DNA from: Azoarcus sp. DN11
Lineage (GTDB): Bacteria > Pseudomonadota > Gammaproteobacteria > Burkholderiales > Rhodocyclaceae
Direction: 5' to 3'
Assembly: GCF_003628555.1 (NCBI RefSeq)
Contig: NZ_CP021731.1
Span: 310,001 to 374,000 of the forward strand
DNA: 64,000 nt
The notes below the pieces were generated by a model that saw only the letters and a list, made by a program, of their open reading frames with translations, ran no database searches and was not told the DNA's origin. Below, one piece after another: positions 49,641-59,108 of this stretch; position 1 is the first letter of the stretch, and every line of letters starts with the position of its first letter. The position numbers were made by a program, and so were the translations under genes.

Positions 49641-51275
49641 ATGCGCGTTAGAAAACTGCTCAAACCTCTGGCGATCCTCGTCGGCTGCCTGCTGTATGCC
49701 GTCCCCGACTGGCTGACCGACGAGTTCGGTTCGGTGACGATCGATCAGGTGCTCTATCACCTGCGTTTCGGCACCGAAGGCCTGATGACCAGCGATCCCG
49801 AGCTGACGCGCCGCTTCCTGTGGCGTGCGGTGGCCTTGCCCGTCGTGCTGGCGCTGGTGCTGTGGGGGCTGGACGAGTGGGTGAACCACCTGCGCGCGCA
49901 TCCCGACAAGTGGCCGGTGCCCTGGCTGCGGCGCGGCTGGTACTGGCTGCGCGTGGGCATGCGCCGCGTCGGGCGCGTGCTGGTGCGCATGACGCGGCAC
50001 GGGGCGTCGCGCGCGATCCCGCTGATCGTGCTCGGGGCCGGCGTCGCCTATTTCATCGACAGCTTCTCGCTGGCGCGCTACGTGCGGGCCTACTTCGGCG
50101 AGGACTATTTCGCGGGTTCCTACGTCGATCCGGTGCGCGTGTCGATCAAACGCGGCAAGGAGCAGCCAAAGAACCTCGTGCTGATCTACGTCGAGAGCCT
50201 CGAGAACACCTATTCCGACCCCGCCCTGTTCGGGCACGACCTGCTGCACCGGCTCAACGCCTACAAGGGCAAGCCGCGCGTGGTGTCGTTCGACAACTAC
50301 CACGAGATGCGCGGCGCGCACTTCACGATCGCCGGCATCGTGTCGACGCAGTGCGGGCTGCCGCTGAAGTCGGTGGCGCTGTTCGGCGGCAATGCGCAGG
50401 GCGAGCAGATCGAAAGCTACCTGCCGCGCGCGCGCTGCCTCGGTGACATCCTCGCGAGCAACGGCTACACCAACGTCTTCCTCAACGGCTCCAGCCTCGC
50501 CTTCGCCGGGGTCGGCAAGTTCTTCAAGGATCACCATTACAACAAGGTGATGGGGCGCGAGGAGTGGGTGAACGAGGGTGCGCGGCCCGAGCTGATGAGC
50601 GGATGGGGGCTGTACGACGACGACCTCTTCCGCAATGCGCGCGGCGAGCTCGACCGGCTGATGAAGACGAAGAAGCCCTTCAACCTGACGATCCTGACGA
50701 TCGACACGCACCACCCCTACGGCCACCTGTCGGCGACCTGCGAGCGGCAGGGCTATGCGGATTTCGAGGGCATCGTCGAATGCACCGCCGGGCAGGTCGC
50801 GGACTTCATCGAGTACATCAACGCCAAGGGCTGGTCGGACCGCATCGCGATCCTCGTGCAGGGCGACCATCTCGCGATGGGCAACACCTCGTACGACAAG
50901 CTCGTGAAGAATCCGAACCGGCGCGTGTACAACCTGCTGATCGGCGCCGACAAGAAGCTCGTGAAGAACACCGACGAGGTCACGCACTTCGACATGCTGC
51001 CGACGATGCTGCGAGCGCTCGGCTTCGACGTCGAGGGCGAGCGGGCCGGGCTCGGCTACGCGGCGATCGGTCCGGCCGTCGTGCCGCGGCCGGCGGACCG
51101 CATCGCCCGGATGACCGAGCAGCTGATGAACTACAGCGCGACCTACCGGGCGCTGTGGGAGCTGCCCACCACGCAGCCCGCTCAGGCCGGCGGGACGCCC
51201 GAAGGCGTCGTGGTGACGCCGGTGCCGGTGCCGCCGCGCGCGGCGGTGCAGCGCGACATCGTGCGCGAGCGCTGA
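49641..51275 (+). CDS. LTA synthase/OpgB-like phosphoglycerol transferase
   Basis: The 544-residue product starts at ATG 49641. Three to four transmembrane helices (up to about residue 145) are followed by a periplasmic alkaline-phosphatase/sulfatase-fold domain. The metal-binding start is NLVLIYVESLENTYSD. The nucleophile region HFTIAGIVSTQCGLPLKS resembles that of OpgB. TIDTHHPYGH and VQGDHLAM supply further ligands. It would transfer phosphoglycerol to periplasmic glucans or to an outer-envelope polysaccharide. It is shorter than E. coli OpgB. A proline/valine-rich tail closes the protein. A possible -10 (TAAGAT near 49577) precedes it. Confidence 0.85.
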   Translation: MRVRKLLKPLAILVGCLLYAVPDWLTDEFGSVTIDQVLYHLRFGTEGLMTSDPELTRRFLWRAVALPVVLALVLWGLDEWVNHLRAHPDKWPVPWLRRGWYWLRVGMRRVGRVLVRMTRHGASRAIPLIVLGAGVAYFIDSFSLARYVRAYFGEDYFAGSYVDPVRVSIKRGKEQPKNLVLIYVESLENTYSDPALFGHDLLHRLNAYKGKPRVVSFDNYHEMRGAHFTIAGIVSTQCGLPLKSVALFGGNAQGEQIESYLPRARCLGDILASNGYTNVFLNGSSLAFAGVGKFFKDHHYNKVMGREEWVNEGARPELMSGWGLYDDDLFRNARGELDRLMKTKKPFNLTILTIDTHHPYGHLSATCERQGYADFEGIVECTAGQVADFIEYINAKGWSDRIAILVQGDHLAMGNTSYDKLVKNPNRRVYNLLIGADKKLVKNTDEVTHFDMLPTMLRALGFDVEGERAGLGYAAIGPAVVPRPADRIARMTEQLMNYSATYRALWELPTTQPAQAGGTPEGVVVTPVPVPPRAAVQRDIVRER

Positions 51276-51309
51276 GGCGCCCGGGGGCAGCGCGCGTCCT
51301 GCGGGCGGT

Positions 51310-51633
51310 TCACCTCGAGTCCACGTGCACCGCGAGCCAGATGGTCGCCGGCCCGGTCGATTCGACGCGGTGGCGGCGATGCGGCGCGATCGTCGTCCAG
51401 TCGCCCGCTGACAGCGCCCGGCGCTCGCCGTCTTCGAACGCGAGTGTCGCCTCGCCCTGGATGACGATCACCCATTCCGTCTGCGCCTGGTCGTGCCAGA
51501 AGCCCGCGGGGCTCGCGTGGCCGTGCGAGACGATGCGCTCGATGCGCGTGCCGGGGCGTTCGAGCAGCGTATCGAAGGCTTCGTCGCCGCCGGGCGGCGG
51601 CAGGTCGGCGAACAGGTTCCCTTGCGTGGGCAT
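51310..51633 (-). CDS. Single-domain cupin protein
   Basis: The 107-residue protein starts at ATG 51633. The two cupin motifs are visible: H-containing strand SHGHASPAGFWHDQAQTEWVIVIQGEA and later LSAGDWTTIAPHRRHRVEST. Potential metal ligands are His and Glu in the first and His in the second. Such small cupins are often metal-dependent sensors or minor isomerases. There is no informative neighbour: it is convergent with the OpgB-like gene. Confidence 0.75.
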   Translation of the reverse strand: MPTQGNLFADLPPPGGDEAFDTLLERPGTRIERIVSHGHASPAGFWHDQAQTEWVIVIQGEATLAFEDGERRALSAGDWTTIAPHRRHRVESTGPATIWLAVHVDSR

Positions 51634-51959
51634 GGCGGCGGCTCCGTGGGCGTGGGGGCCAGCATAGCGGTGATCGGGACGAATGGGGCCGGAGTGGGGC
51701 AAACGCCCGACTTGGGTGGGTGAAGACACCCTGCCGGCTCGAACGGTGCAACGGCGGTACGCCGGCGTCCACCTTTAAATCGATGAAACATGTTGAAAAT
51801 CAATTCGTTGCACATTTCCGTGCAACACCTGCGGCATTGGCATCGGATGTGCTACATGCTGTCCAGGCGGGAAAATTTCCCACTGACCCATCAAGGACAC
51901 CCTCAACCCCTTGCTCGGCAGTGCCGCGGATGACGCGCCGAATTGCTCAGGAGACGAAA
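51634..51959. other. Intergenic region with a GTTGCAC/GTGCAAC dyad
   Basis: This 326-nt spacer precedes the repeat-protein gene. A perfect 7-bp inverted repeat, GTTGCAC-6 nt-GTGCAAC, lies at 51807-51826 in an A+T-rich stretch and looks like a regulator-binding site. The AGGAGA ribosome-binding site is at 51949-51954. No gene is seen. Confidence 0.5.
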
Positions 51960-52832
51960 ATGGAAAGCAATCTGAAAAAGCTGCGACTGCACGTGCTGGT
52001 CCTCGCCGTTCTCGGCAGTGTCGCCGCAGGAGGCGCAGTTGCCCAGGTCGTGAGCGACGATCTCACCGCTGACGGGGTCAAGCTGCGTGGCGACGGCACG
52101 ATGGACGACATGCAACCGGCCGGCGCCGTCGGCGGAGTCGATCTGCGTGGTGACGGCACCGTCGATGATACCCAGCCGGCGGGCGTTGCAGCGGGTGTGA
52201 AACTGCGCGGTGACGGTTCCGTCGATGACACGCAGCCGGGCGCGGCGGGCGCGGGTGTGAAGCTGCGGGGCAATGGCACCGTGGACGACCACCAGCCGCC
52301 GGGCGTTGCACTCGGCGTGAAGCTGCGCGGCGACGGCAGCGTCGATGACAATTTCGGATCGGTTGTCCGCGAGGTGGCGCGTGAGATGCGGGGGGGCCGG
52401 ACGGATCGCCCGGAAAGAGCCGAGCGCGCCGAACGCCCGGAACGGGTCGAGCGTCCCGAAAAAGTCGAGCGCGCGGAGCGCCCGGAACGGGTCGAGCGTC
52501 CCGAAAAAGTCGAGCGCGCGGAGCGCCCGGAACGGGTCGAGCGTCCTGAAAAAATCGAGCGTGCGGAACGCCCGGAACGGGTCGAGCGTCCCGAAAAAGT
52601 CGAGCGCGCGGAGCGCCCGGAACGGGTCGAGCGCGCGGAGCGGGTCGAACGCGTCGAACGGCCCGAGCGGCCCGAGCGGGTCGAGCGGGTCGAGCGGGTC
52701 GAGCGGGTCGAGCGGGTCGAGCGGCCCGAGCGCGTGGAACGGGTTGAACGCGTGGAGCGCCCTGAGCGGGCGGAACGCGTCGAACGTCCGGAACGCATCG
52801 AACGTCCGGAGAGCGGCGAGCGTCGCGGCTGA
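51960..52832 (+). CDS. Exported protein of two tandem-repeat types (RGDGTVDD and ERPERVERPEKV)
   Basis: The 290-residue protein starts at ATG 51960, 6 nt after AGGAGA, with a Sec signal peptide ending VAQ. Residues 39-134 are five 20-residue repeats with core G-V-K-L-R-G-D-G-T-V-D-D-x-Q-P. The acidic D-G-x-x-D-D core recalls calcium-binding loops. From about 145 to the end the sequence is almost only Glu, Arg, Pro, Val, Ala and a few Lys, in 15-residue units (ERAERPERVERPEKV) that collapse into ERV triplets. Expected structure is an extended, highly charged helix or polyampholyte. No family recognised. Possible roles are a periplasm-spanning rod, a wall ligand or a matrix protein; these are guesses. 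Confidence 0.75.
   Translation: MESNLKKLRLHVLVLAVLGSVAAGGAVAQVVSDDLTADGVKLRGDGTMDDMQPAGAVGGVDLRGDGTVDDTQPAGVAAGVKLRGDGSVDDTQPGAAGAGVKLRGNGTVDDHQPPGVALGVKLRGDGSVDDNFGSVVREVAREMRGGRTDRPERAERAERPERVERPEKVERAERPERVERPEKVERAERPERVERPEKIERAERPERVERPEKVERAERPERVERAERVERVERPERPERVERVERVERVERVERPERVERVERVERPERAERVERPERIERPESGERRG
52074..52361 (+). repeat. Five 60-bp coding repeats
   Basis: Each unit encodes 20 residues beginning GVKLRGDG or GVDLRGDG. Units differ by several synonymous and non-synonymous changes, so they are older than the 45-bp repeats downstream. The fifth unit is truncated (GVKLRGDGSVDDNFGS). Confidence 0.85.
52422..52601 (+). repeat. Four 45-bp tandem coding repeats
   Basis: Four nearly identical units (52422, 52467, 52512, 52557) encode ERAERPERVERPEKV or its EKI variant. 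A fifth starts at 52602 and diverges after 30 bp. Sequence homogeneity indicates recent expansion, so copy number may vary between strains. All six frames stay open here as a result of the period. Confidence 0.9.
52674..52718 (+). repeat. Five perfect copies of a 9-bp repeat
   Basis: GAGCGGGTC repeats five times without a mismatch, encoding Glu-Arg-Val. Since the unit is a multiple of three, gain or loss keeps the frame. Confidence 0.95.
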
Positions 52833-52849
52833 GTTTGCGCAAGTCCCCG

Positions 52850-52875
52850 GCGCCGGCGGCACGCACCGCCGGCGC
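52850..52875 (+). terminator. Stem-loop after the repeat-protein gene
   Basis: Perfect 10-bp arms GCGCCGGCGG and CCGCCGGCGC enclose a CACGCA loop, 17 nt after the stop. No T-tract follows, so it may be Rho-assisted or stabilise the mRNA 3' end. Confidence 0.55.
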
Positions 52876-53000
52876 TGCGTGCAGAGGCTCCGCTTCGGCT
52901 CGCGCCTGTTGTTGGCACCCCGCGCGCCCTGAGCGAATTCTCGCAGTCCCGCGCTTCGCCGTGAGCGGGCCGCTGCGGTCGTCTATGTGGCTTTACGCGG

Positions 53001-53225
53001 GTGACCGCGAGTTCCCGCGAATTTCCCGGTGTGTCGAACCGGCGCCTCCCGTTCGAGGCGACACGCCTCGAGTTCGTCGTCGTGCGCGCTTCCGCGGGAG
53101 TCATCGTCAGGCTCGTCGATGTCGAATCCCGCCAGATCATCCGGCAGTATTCGCTTTCCCAGTTGTCCGACTACGTTGTTTCGGGTAGTGCCGGCTCCGG
53201 GAGGCTACTTTATGATACGGCGTGA
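53001..53225 (+). CDS. Small FlaG-like protein (tentative)
   Basis: A 74-codon frame opens with GTG 53001. The last 45 residues (FVVVRASAGVIVRLVDVESR, then IIRQY) resemble the conserved C-terminal part of FlaG, where a beta-hairpin is followed by 'd-x-t-G-e-v-I-R-q-I-P'. The N-terminus is short compared with FlaG (about 120 residues) and no clear ribosome-binding site is visible, so it may be a remnant or a mis-placed start. Flagellar genes are not otherwise present in the window. The rest of 52876-53333 shows no other gene. Confidence 0.4.
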   Translation: MTASSREFPGVSNRRLPFEATRLEFVVVRASAGVIVRLVDVESRQIIRQYSLSQLSDYVVSGSAGSGRLLYDTA

Positions 53226-53333
53226 CCGTAAAAGAATGTAACTGCGTCGCCTCGCGGAGGCATGCCCGGGAGAGGCTTGCCAAAACACGGCCGCGGCCAT
53301 GCAGGACGCCACAACAATGAGAATGAGTCCGAC

Positions 53334-56300
53334 ATGAATTCGAGGCCGGTTGCCCGGATGCACGTCCGTCTGCTGCTGCTGGTCCTCGCGGCGGTCCTGC
53401 CTTCGATTGCGATCATCGTCGATATGGGCGTGGAGCAGCGCCGCGGGGCGATGGCGGCCTCGGAACGGCTCGCACTGTCCACGGCGCGCCAACTGGCGAC
53501 GCGCCAGCGGGACATGATTTCCTATGCGCACGAGGCGCTGCAGGGGCTGGCAGACGCACCCGAAATCCGGGGCCTGCACTCGACGCGCGACTGCAGCCGC
53601 TGGCTTGCGCGCGTGGCGACGCTGGGCAAACTCTATTCCGATCTCTTCGTCTTCGATCGCGGCGGGGACGTCCTTTGCAGTGCCAAGCCTTACGGTGACC
53701 GCATCAACGTGGCGGATCGCGCCTACTTTCGCCGCGCGGTCGAGCGGCGCGACTTCGCCATCGGCGACTTCAACCTCAGCCGGGCGAGCGGTAAGCCGAT
53801 CGTGGTGTTCGCGAACCCGGTGTTCGACGAGCGCAACGAAATCTCCGCGGTCGTGGCGCTCGCGGCGGAGCCGCCGGCATTCGGGGCGCTGCTGCGCGAA
53901 TTGCTGCTGCCGGACGATTCGGTGGTGACGGTCCTCGACAGCCAGGGCGTGATCCTCGCCCGCCTGCCGGATCCGGATGCGCTGGTGGGGCGCACGATCC
54001 CGGAACTGACCGCGTTCAAGGCCGCCACGGTCGATGCCAGCGAAGTGGTGACCGAAGCCGTTTGGCTCGACCGGATCCCGCGCGTGACGGCCATCGTGCC
54101 GGTACTCAGCACCTACGGTGACCTGTACGTGCGTGTGGGCATTCCCACCGCGATGGCGCAGGCGAACGCCGCGGCGGTCGCCCGGCACAATCTGCTGCTT
54201 GTCGCGGCGGCGGCGGGACTGTTGCTGGTGGTCGGCTGGGCCGCGGCGCAGCGCCTGGTGCTGCGGCGGGTGCGCGATCTCGCGGACACGGCCCGACGCA
54301 TCGGCACGGGGGACCTTCAGGCCCGCTGCACCCTGCCGCCGGACGGCGGCGAGCTGGGAGAACTCGCGCGGGCGCAGAACGACATGGCGGAGCGCATCGA
54401 GCATGCGATGACGCGACTGCAAACGGCCGCGGAGGAAATCCGGCTGCGCAACCGCGCCATCGATGCGAGCCGCAACGGCCTGGTGATCTACCGCTATGCT
54501 TCCCCGGCCGGTATCGTCAGTGCAAATCCGGCGCTGCTCGCACTGCTCGCGATCACGCCCGCGGAGCTCGGCGCGGCCGATCTGGCCGCTCTCGGGCAGC
54601 GGGGTTTCGATGCCGGCGGCTGGGAACAGCTGGAGGCGCTGCTGGTGGCGCGGCGCGAGGGCGAGGTCGGGCTGCGCCTGACGCGCGCGGCGGAGGACGT
54701 CGTGTGGCTCGACGCCGGCGTGACCCTGGTTGTGAGTGCGGGCGGGGAGGCCGATCACGCAGTCGTCGAATTCCGCGACGTCACGGAGCGCCACCGCTAT
54801 GAAGAGCAGCTCGCCCATCAGGCCAATTACGATACGCTGACCGGCCTGCCCAACCGCAACCTGCTGGTGGACCGCCTGCAGCAGGTGCTTTCCCCTGCGC
54901 CGCGCACTGGCGGCGGCTTTGTCCTGTGGCTCGACATCGACCGCTTCAAGGTCGTGCATGACAGCGTTGGCCGCCGGGCTGCGGACGCGGCGCTGGTTGA
55001 CCTCGCCCGCCGCGTGGCCGACGCGGCGCCGGAGGGCGCGACCGTCGCGCGCGTGGCGGGGGACGAGTTCGTGCTGATCGCCGACGAGCTGCCGGGCCTG
55101 CAGGCGCTGGTGTCGCTCGCCAATCGCCTGCTCGAGGCCGTGCGACAGCCGCTCGTGGTCGGCGGCGAAGTGCAGCGGTTCACTGCCAGCATCGGCGTGG
55201 CCGAGCGTGGCGCAGCCGGCCAGGCGGCGGATGCGTTGCTGCGCAACGCCCGCGTGGCGATGAACCGCGCCAAGGAGATGGGGCGCGATACCTTCTGCTT
55301 CTACGATGCGGACATGAACGCCCGGGCGGCGCCGAGACTGCGGCTCGAACTCGAGCTGCGGCGCGCGATCGAGCGGCAGGAACTCCATCTGGTGTACCAG
55401 CCCGAGGTCGACCTCCTGACCGGCGCGGTGGTCGGCTGCGAAGCCTTGTGCCGCTGGCACCACGGGGAACTCGGGCTGGTGCCGCCGGCGGAGTTCATTC
55501 CCGTCGCCGAGGACAGCGGGCTGATCCTGCCGATCGGGCGCTGGGTGCTCGAGACTGCGTGTGCGCAGATGCGCGCCTGGGTCGATGCCGGGATCACGTG
55601 CCCGCGCGTGGCGGTCAATGTGGCGCCGCTGCAGTTTCTGCGCGATGACCTGGTGGCCGAAGTGCTGGCCCTGCTGTCGCGCTATCGCCTCGACGCGAAT
55701 GCGCTGATGCTGGAGATCACCGAAAGCACGTTGATGCGCGACCCCGGGCGTGCCGTCGCGGTGATGAAGGGGCTCAAGGCCATCGGCGTGCGGCTGGCCA
55801 TCGACGACTTCGGTACGGGCTTTTCGTCGCTCAGTGCGCTCAAGCACTTCCCGATCGATTACCTGAAGATCGATCGCGCCTTCATCACCGATCTGACGAC
55901 CAACGCGAGCGATGCCGCGATCGCGGTCTCCATCATCGCGCTCGCGCGCAGCCTCAACCTGCGCGTGATCGCCGAAGGGGTCGAGAACGAAGGGCAGCTG
56001 CTGTACCTGCGCGGCCGCGGCTGCGACGAGATGCAGGGCTGCCACTTCTCGCCGCCGATCGCCCCCGAGGCCTTCGCGGACATGCTGTCCGGCGGGAAGA
56101 GGCTGGTGCTGCCGGTTCAGAAGGACCTTCCCGCGCGCACCCTGCTGCTCGTCGACGACGAGCCGTCGATCCAGTCGGCCGTGCGCCGCATCCTGCGCCG
56201 GGAAGGGTACACGCTGCTGTTTGCCGGCAGTGCCGCCGAGGCGCTGGATCTGCTCGCGCGGCATGCGGTGGGTGTGGTGATCTCCGACTTCCGCATGCCG

Positions 56301-56525
56301 GGCATGGACGGCGTACAGTTTCTCGACAAGGTGCGGGCGCTCTATCCGCAGACCACCCGCATGATCCTGTCGGGTTATGCCGATATCGCCATGATCACCA
56401 GCGCGATCAATCGCGGGGCGATTTTCCGCTTCCTGCACAAGCCGTGGGACGACCGCGAACTGTTGGAGGCGGTGCGCGACGCGTTCGAGCATTTCGAGCT
56501 CCAGGTGCTTGCAGCGGCGGCCTGA
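53334..56525 (+). CDS. Membrane Cache-HAMP-PAS-GGDEF-EAL-REC protein
   Basis: The 1063-residue product starts at ATG 53334. A first transmembrane helix (about 10-30), a periplasmic double-Cache-like sensor (about 35-280), a second helix (about 285-308), HAMP, a PAS domain, GGDEF (about 500-660) and EAL (about 665-920) follow in order. A C-terminal receiver domain ends the protein (about 935-1055: [34 protein letters not shown]). The cyclase motif reads AGDEF instead of GGDEF. The EAL site is complete ([41 protein letters not shown]). So phosphodiesterase activity is likely, and cyclase activity is possible. The output-side REC is unusual and suggests control by the kinase of the adjacent Wsp-like operon. 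Confidence 0.9.
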   Translation: MNSRPVARMHVRLLLLVLAAVLPSIAIIVDMGVEQRRGAMAASERLALSTARQLATRQRDMISYAHEALQGLADAPEIRGLHSTRDCSRWLARVATLGKLYSDLFVFDRGGDVLCSAKPYGDRINVADRAYFRRAVERRDFAIGDFNLSRASGKPIVVFANPVFDERNEISAVVALAAEPPAFGALLRELLLPDDSVVTVLDSQGVILARLPDPDALVGRTIPELTAFKAATVDASEVVTEAVWLDRIPRVTAIVPVLSTYGDLYVRVGIPTAMAQANAAAVARHNLLLVAAAAGLLLVVGWAAAQRLVLRRVRDLADTARRIGTGDLQARCTLPPDGGELGELARAQNDMAERIEHAMTRLQTAAEEIRLRNRAIDASRNGLVIYRYASPAGIVSANPALLALLAITPAELGAADLAALGQRGFDAGGWEQLEALLVARREGEVGLRLTRAAEDVVWLDAGVTLVVSAGGEADHAVVEFRDVTERHRYEEQLAHQANYDTLTGLPNRNLLVDRLQQVLSPAPRTGGGFVLWLDIDRFKVVHDSVGRRAADAALVDLARRVADAAPEGATVARVAGDEFVLIADELPGLQALVSLANRLLEAVRQPLVVGGEVQRFTASIGVAERGAAGQAADALLRNARVAMNRAKEMGRDTFCFYDADMNARAAPRLRLELELRRAIERQELHLVYQPEVDLLTGAVVGCEALCRWHHGELGLVPPAEFIPVAEDSGLILPIGRWVLETACAQMRAWVDAGITCPRVAVNVAPLQFLRDDLVAEVLALLSRYRLDANALMLEITESTLMRDPGRAVAVMKGLKAIGVRLAIDDFGTGFSSLSALKHFPIDYLKIDRAFITDLTTNASDAAIAVSIIALARSLNLRVIAEGVENEGQLLYLRGRGCDEMQGCHFSPPIAPEAFADMLSGGKRLVLPVQKDLPARTLLLVDDEPSIQSAVRRILRREGYTLLFAGSAAEALDLLARHAVGVVISDFRMPGMDGVQFLDKVRALYPQTTRMILSGYADIAMITSAINRGAIFRFLHKPWDDRELLEAVRDAFEHFELQVLAAAA

Positions 56526-56605
56526 GGCTTGGCTGGGGGAAAATCCCCTTCGGTTTGGCAAGCTGCTGTTAAAATCCCGTTGTCCTGACTTGGGAGGGTT
56601 CATCC

Positions 56606-58072
56606 GTGATGTGCGGGCAAGATGCTGGCAACCTCGACGGGGCCGTCGCGGCGGGCCTGGGGACAGCGTCACCCGGAGCCGCAGGGGACGACCCGAGCGG
56701 GCGCATCTTCGATGCGATCGGCCTGCGCCGGCGCGCGGGCGACGAGGCACGGTTGAGCGGCTGGCTGCAGCCGCGGCTGCGTGAGCTGCGCCTGTCCTCC
56801 GCCGGGGGCTATGCGGACCTCATAGAAACGGCAGGCGCCGCGAGCCGGCGCGAGCGCGAACGGCTGATGGAGCACTTTTCCACCGGCGAAACCTATTTCT
56901 TCCGCGACCAGGGCCTGTTCGGGCTGCTTGCGGCCCGTGTCCTGCCCGAACTCGTCGCGCGCCGTTCGGCGCAGCGCACGCTGCGGCTGTGGAGTGCGGG
57001 CTGCGCGAGCGGGGAGGAGGCCTATACGCTGGCGATGCTGATCGACGAGATGGCGCCGGAACTGGCCGACTGGGACGTGCGGATCCGCGGAACCGACATC
57101 AATGGCGACGCGATTGCCCGTGCGCATCGCGGGCGGTACGGCGAATGGTCCTTCCGTGCGCTGGATGGGCTGCGCAGGGCACGCTATTTCCACCGACGCG
57201 GGCGCGAATGGCAGATTGACGCGCGCCTGCAGGCGATGGTCGATTTCGAGCGAAGCGACCTGCTGCAGGACGACGCCGGCGAGGCCGGCGGGTTCGACCT
57301 GATCCTGTGCCGAAACGTGTTCATCTATCTGACTTCGCCCGCGGTGACGCGCATCGCGGATAAGCTGGCGGCGGCCCTGTCGGAGGGCGGCTATTTCGTT
57401 CCGGGGCACGGCGAACTGCTGGGCTGCGTCCCGCCCGGGCTGGAGGCGCTCACCTATCCCGACGCGACCGCGTATCGCAGGGCGGCGGCGCCCGAACGGC
57501 CGCTGCCGCCCGGGTCGCCATCGGTGCCATCTTCCGCGCCCACCGGCTTGCCACGAACGCTGCCGGCGGCGAGCCTGGGCGGCCGGCGCTCCGCCCGGCA
57601 GCGCAAAGTCGAGCCCAGACCGAAACCCGAGGCGATGCCGGCGGCCGGGGCGGACGAGATGCTGGCGCAGGCCTGGCGTGCCGCCGACCGCGGCTCGGCG
57701 CAGACGGCGCTGGCTGCCTGCGAGCAAGTGCTTGCCGTTTCACCCCTCGATCCGCGCCCGTATTTCCTGCTCGCGAAGCTGGCCGAGGAGCGGCGCGCGA
57801 GCGACGAGGCGCAGACCCTGCTGCGCAAGGTGCTCTACCTCGATCCGGGTTTCGTCGCCGCACATCTCGAACTGGCCGATCTGTGCACACGCTCGGGCGA
57901 CGTCCGGCGCGCGCGGCAACTGCGTGCGCAGGCGCTGCGCGAACTGGAAAAGATGCCGTCGGAGGCGCTCCTGCCCGTGCCGCCGCATGCCACCGTCGGC
58001 AGCCTGCTGCGCGAGCTCAGGGCCGTCACGGGTGGCGCGCCTGGTGGGCCGGAGGAGGCGCTGGATGGCTAG
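56606..58072 (+). CDS. cheR: CheR methyltransferase with C-terminal TPR (WspC-like)
   Basis: The 488-residue protein (GTG 56606, 8 nt after GGGAGG; ATG 56609 next codon) methylates chemoreceptor glutamates with SAM. The CheR core spans about 30-275: HFSTGETYFFRDQGLF, LRLWSAGCASGEEAYTLAM, IRGTDINGDAIARA, FDLILCRNVFIYL and GYFVPGHGE. A Pro/Arg-rich linker is followed by two to three TPR units (about 355-450: LAACEQVLAVSPLDPRPYFLLAKLAEE). TPR-bearing CheR proteins belong to alternative-function (Wsp-type) systems. Its stop overlaps the start of the CheW gene by 8 nt. Confidence 0.9.
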   Translation: MMCGQDAGNLDGAVAAGLGTASPGAAGDDPSGRIFDAIGLRRRAGDEARLSGWLQPRLRELRLSSAGGYADLIETAGAASRRERERLMEHFSTGETYFFRDQGLFGLLAARVLPELVARRSAQRTLRLWSAGCASGEEAYTLAMLIDEMAPELADWDVRIRGTDINGDAIARAHRGRYGEWSFRALDGLRRARYFHRRGREWQIDARLQAMVDFERSDLLQDDAGEAGGFDLILCRNVFIYLTSPAVTRIADKLAAALSEGGYFVPGHGELLGCVPPGLEALTYPDATAYRRAAAPERPLPPGSPSVPSSAPTGLPRTLPAASLGGRRSARQRKVEPRPKPEAMPAAGADEMLAQAWRAADRGSAQTALAACEQVLAVSPLDPRPYFLLAKLAEERRASDEAQTLLRKVLYLDPGFVAAHLELADLCTRSGDVRRARQLRAQALRELEKMPSEALLPVPPHATVGSLLRELRAVTGGAPGGPEEALDG

Positions 58073-59108
58073 CCTGCATCTCATCTTCTCGCACCGGGGG
58101 GTGCGCTACGCGCTGGATGCCGCGCTGGTGCAGGAGATCGTGTGGCTGCCCGGACTGTCTTCGGTGGCCGAGGCGTCGACGCGGGTGATCGGGGCATTCA
58201 ACCTGCGCGGGCACGTGATTCCCGTAATCGACCTGGCCCTGTGTTTCGGACGGGGGCGGTCGGCTCTGCAGGTCGGCGACGCGGTGGTCGTGCTGGCTGT
58301 CGATGGCGAGCGCTTCGGGATTCTTGCCGGCGCGGTGCTCGATGCGGTGACGATCGCTGCCGACGACGTCGAGGACGTGCGCGACCACGACCACCTGCTG
58401 GGCAACGCGGCGCCACTGCTGTCCGGTGTCGCCATGAGCGGCGCGGACCTCGCGATGGTGCTCGACGCCCGTGCGTTGCTTGCCGACGCCGCGACGGCCG
58501 CAGCGCTGGAACCGCCTTCCGCCGGCGCTGCGCCGGACGGCATGGCGTGCGCGGATCCGGCCGCCGGGATCTTTCGCACGCGTGCCGACAGGATGGCCCG
58601 TCCGCCGGACGCGCCGGACGCTGCCGGCAGTGCGCCGTTCGTGCTGGTCGGCCTCGATGGCGGGCTCTTCGGCATTCCGGCGGGGGTGGTGCGCGAGATC
58701 GTGCACCTGCGCGGCGTCAGGCCGGTGCCATGCTGTCCGGCGCACATTCTCGGCAGCATGAATCTGCGGAGCGAAATCTTGACCGTGGTCGACCTGCGCC
58801 CGGCTCTCGGTCTGCCGGCGCGGCAGCCGCTCGCGGCGGTCGTCGTCGTTCGGGTCGGCGCCCTGGTGGTCGGGCTCGCCGTCGGCGAGGTGCATGATGT
58901 CGTCGCGGCCGGCGCGCAGGCGGCGCCAGCGCAGGGCGAATACGACCTGCCATTCTGCCGCGGCCCCATGCGCGCGGACGAACGGATTTTCAGCATGATG
59001 GATATCGAGGCCATGCTTGCGTCGCGCGTGCTCCACGTCGCGGACGGGCCCGGCCGGGACAGACCGGAGCCACGCAACGCGGCTCCAGACGCAGGGGAGC
59101 AATCATGA
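58065..59108 (+). CDS. cheW: Double-CheW coupling protein
   Basis: The 347-residue protein starts at ATG 58065 with GGAGG upstream. It contains two CheW domains in one chain. The first (about 1-150) has [35 protein letters not shown] and [19 protein letters not shown]. The second (about 185-325) has [37 protein letters not shown] and [14 protein letters not shown]. An Ala/Pro-rich linker separates them. Wsp systems encode two separate CheW proteins (WspB, WspD); here they appear fused. Such a bivalent adaptor could bridge receptor and CheA or crosslink arrays. Stop overlaps the MCP start (ATGA). Confidence 0.85.
   Translation: MASLHLIFSHRGVRYALDAALVQEIVWLPGLSSVAEASTRVIGAFNLRGHVIPVIDLALCFGRGRSALQVGDAVVVLAVDGERFGILAGAVLDAVTIAADDVEDVRDHDHLLGNAAPLLSGVAMSGADLAMVLDARALLADAATAAALEPPSAGAAPDGMACADPAAGIFRTRADRMARPPDAPDAAGSAPFVLVGLDGGLFGIPAGVVREIVHLRGVRPVPCCPAHILGSMNLRSEILTVVDLRPALGLPARQPLAAVVVVRVGALVVGLAVGEVHDVVAAGAQAAPAQGEYDLPFCRGPMRADERIFSMMDIEAMLASRVLHVADGPGRDRPEPRNAAPDAGEQS

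Noticed and set aside
52422..52718. CRISPR-like regular repeats
   Set aside because: Units are contiguous without spacers, keep codon phase and lie in a gene with a signal peptide and ribosome-binding site.
51903..53140. Minus-strand frames of 260-397 codons over the repeat gene
   Set aside because: All frames are open because the repeat period is a multiple of three and lacks A/T-rich stop codons. No start signals are seen on that strand.
53205..56750. 1181-codon minus-strand open frame
   Set aside because: It is antisense to a GGDEF-EAL-REC gene with intact motifs. Its translation is His/Arg/Gln-rich without domains, an effect of high third-position G+C.
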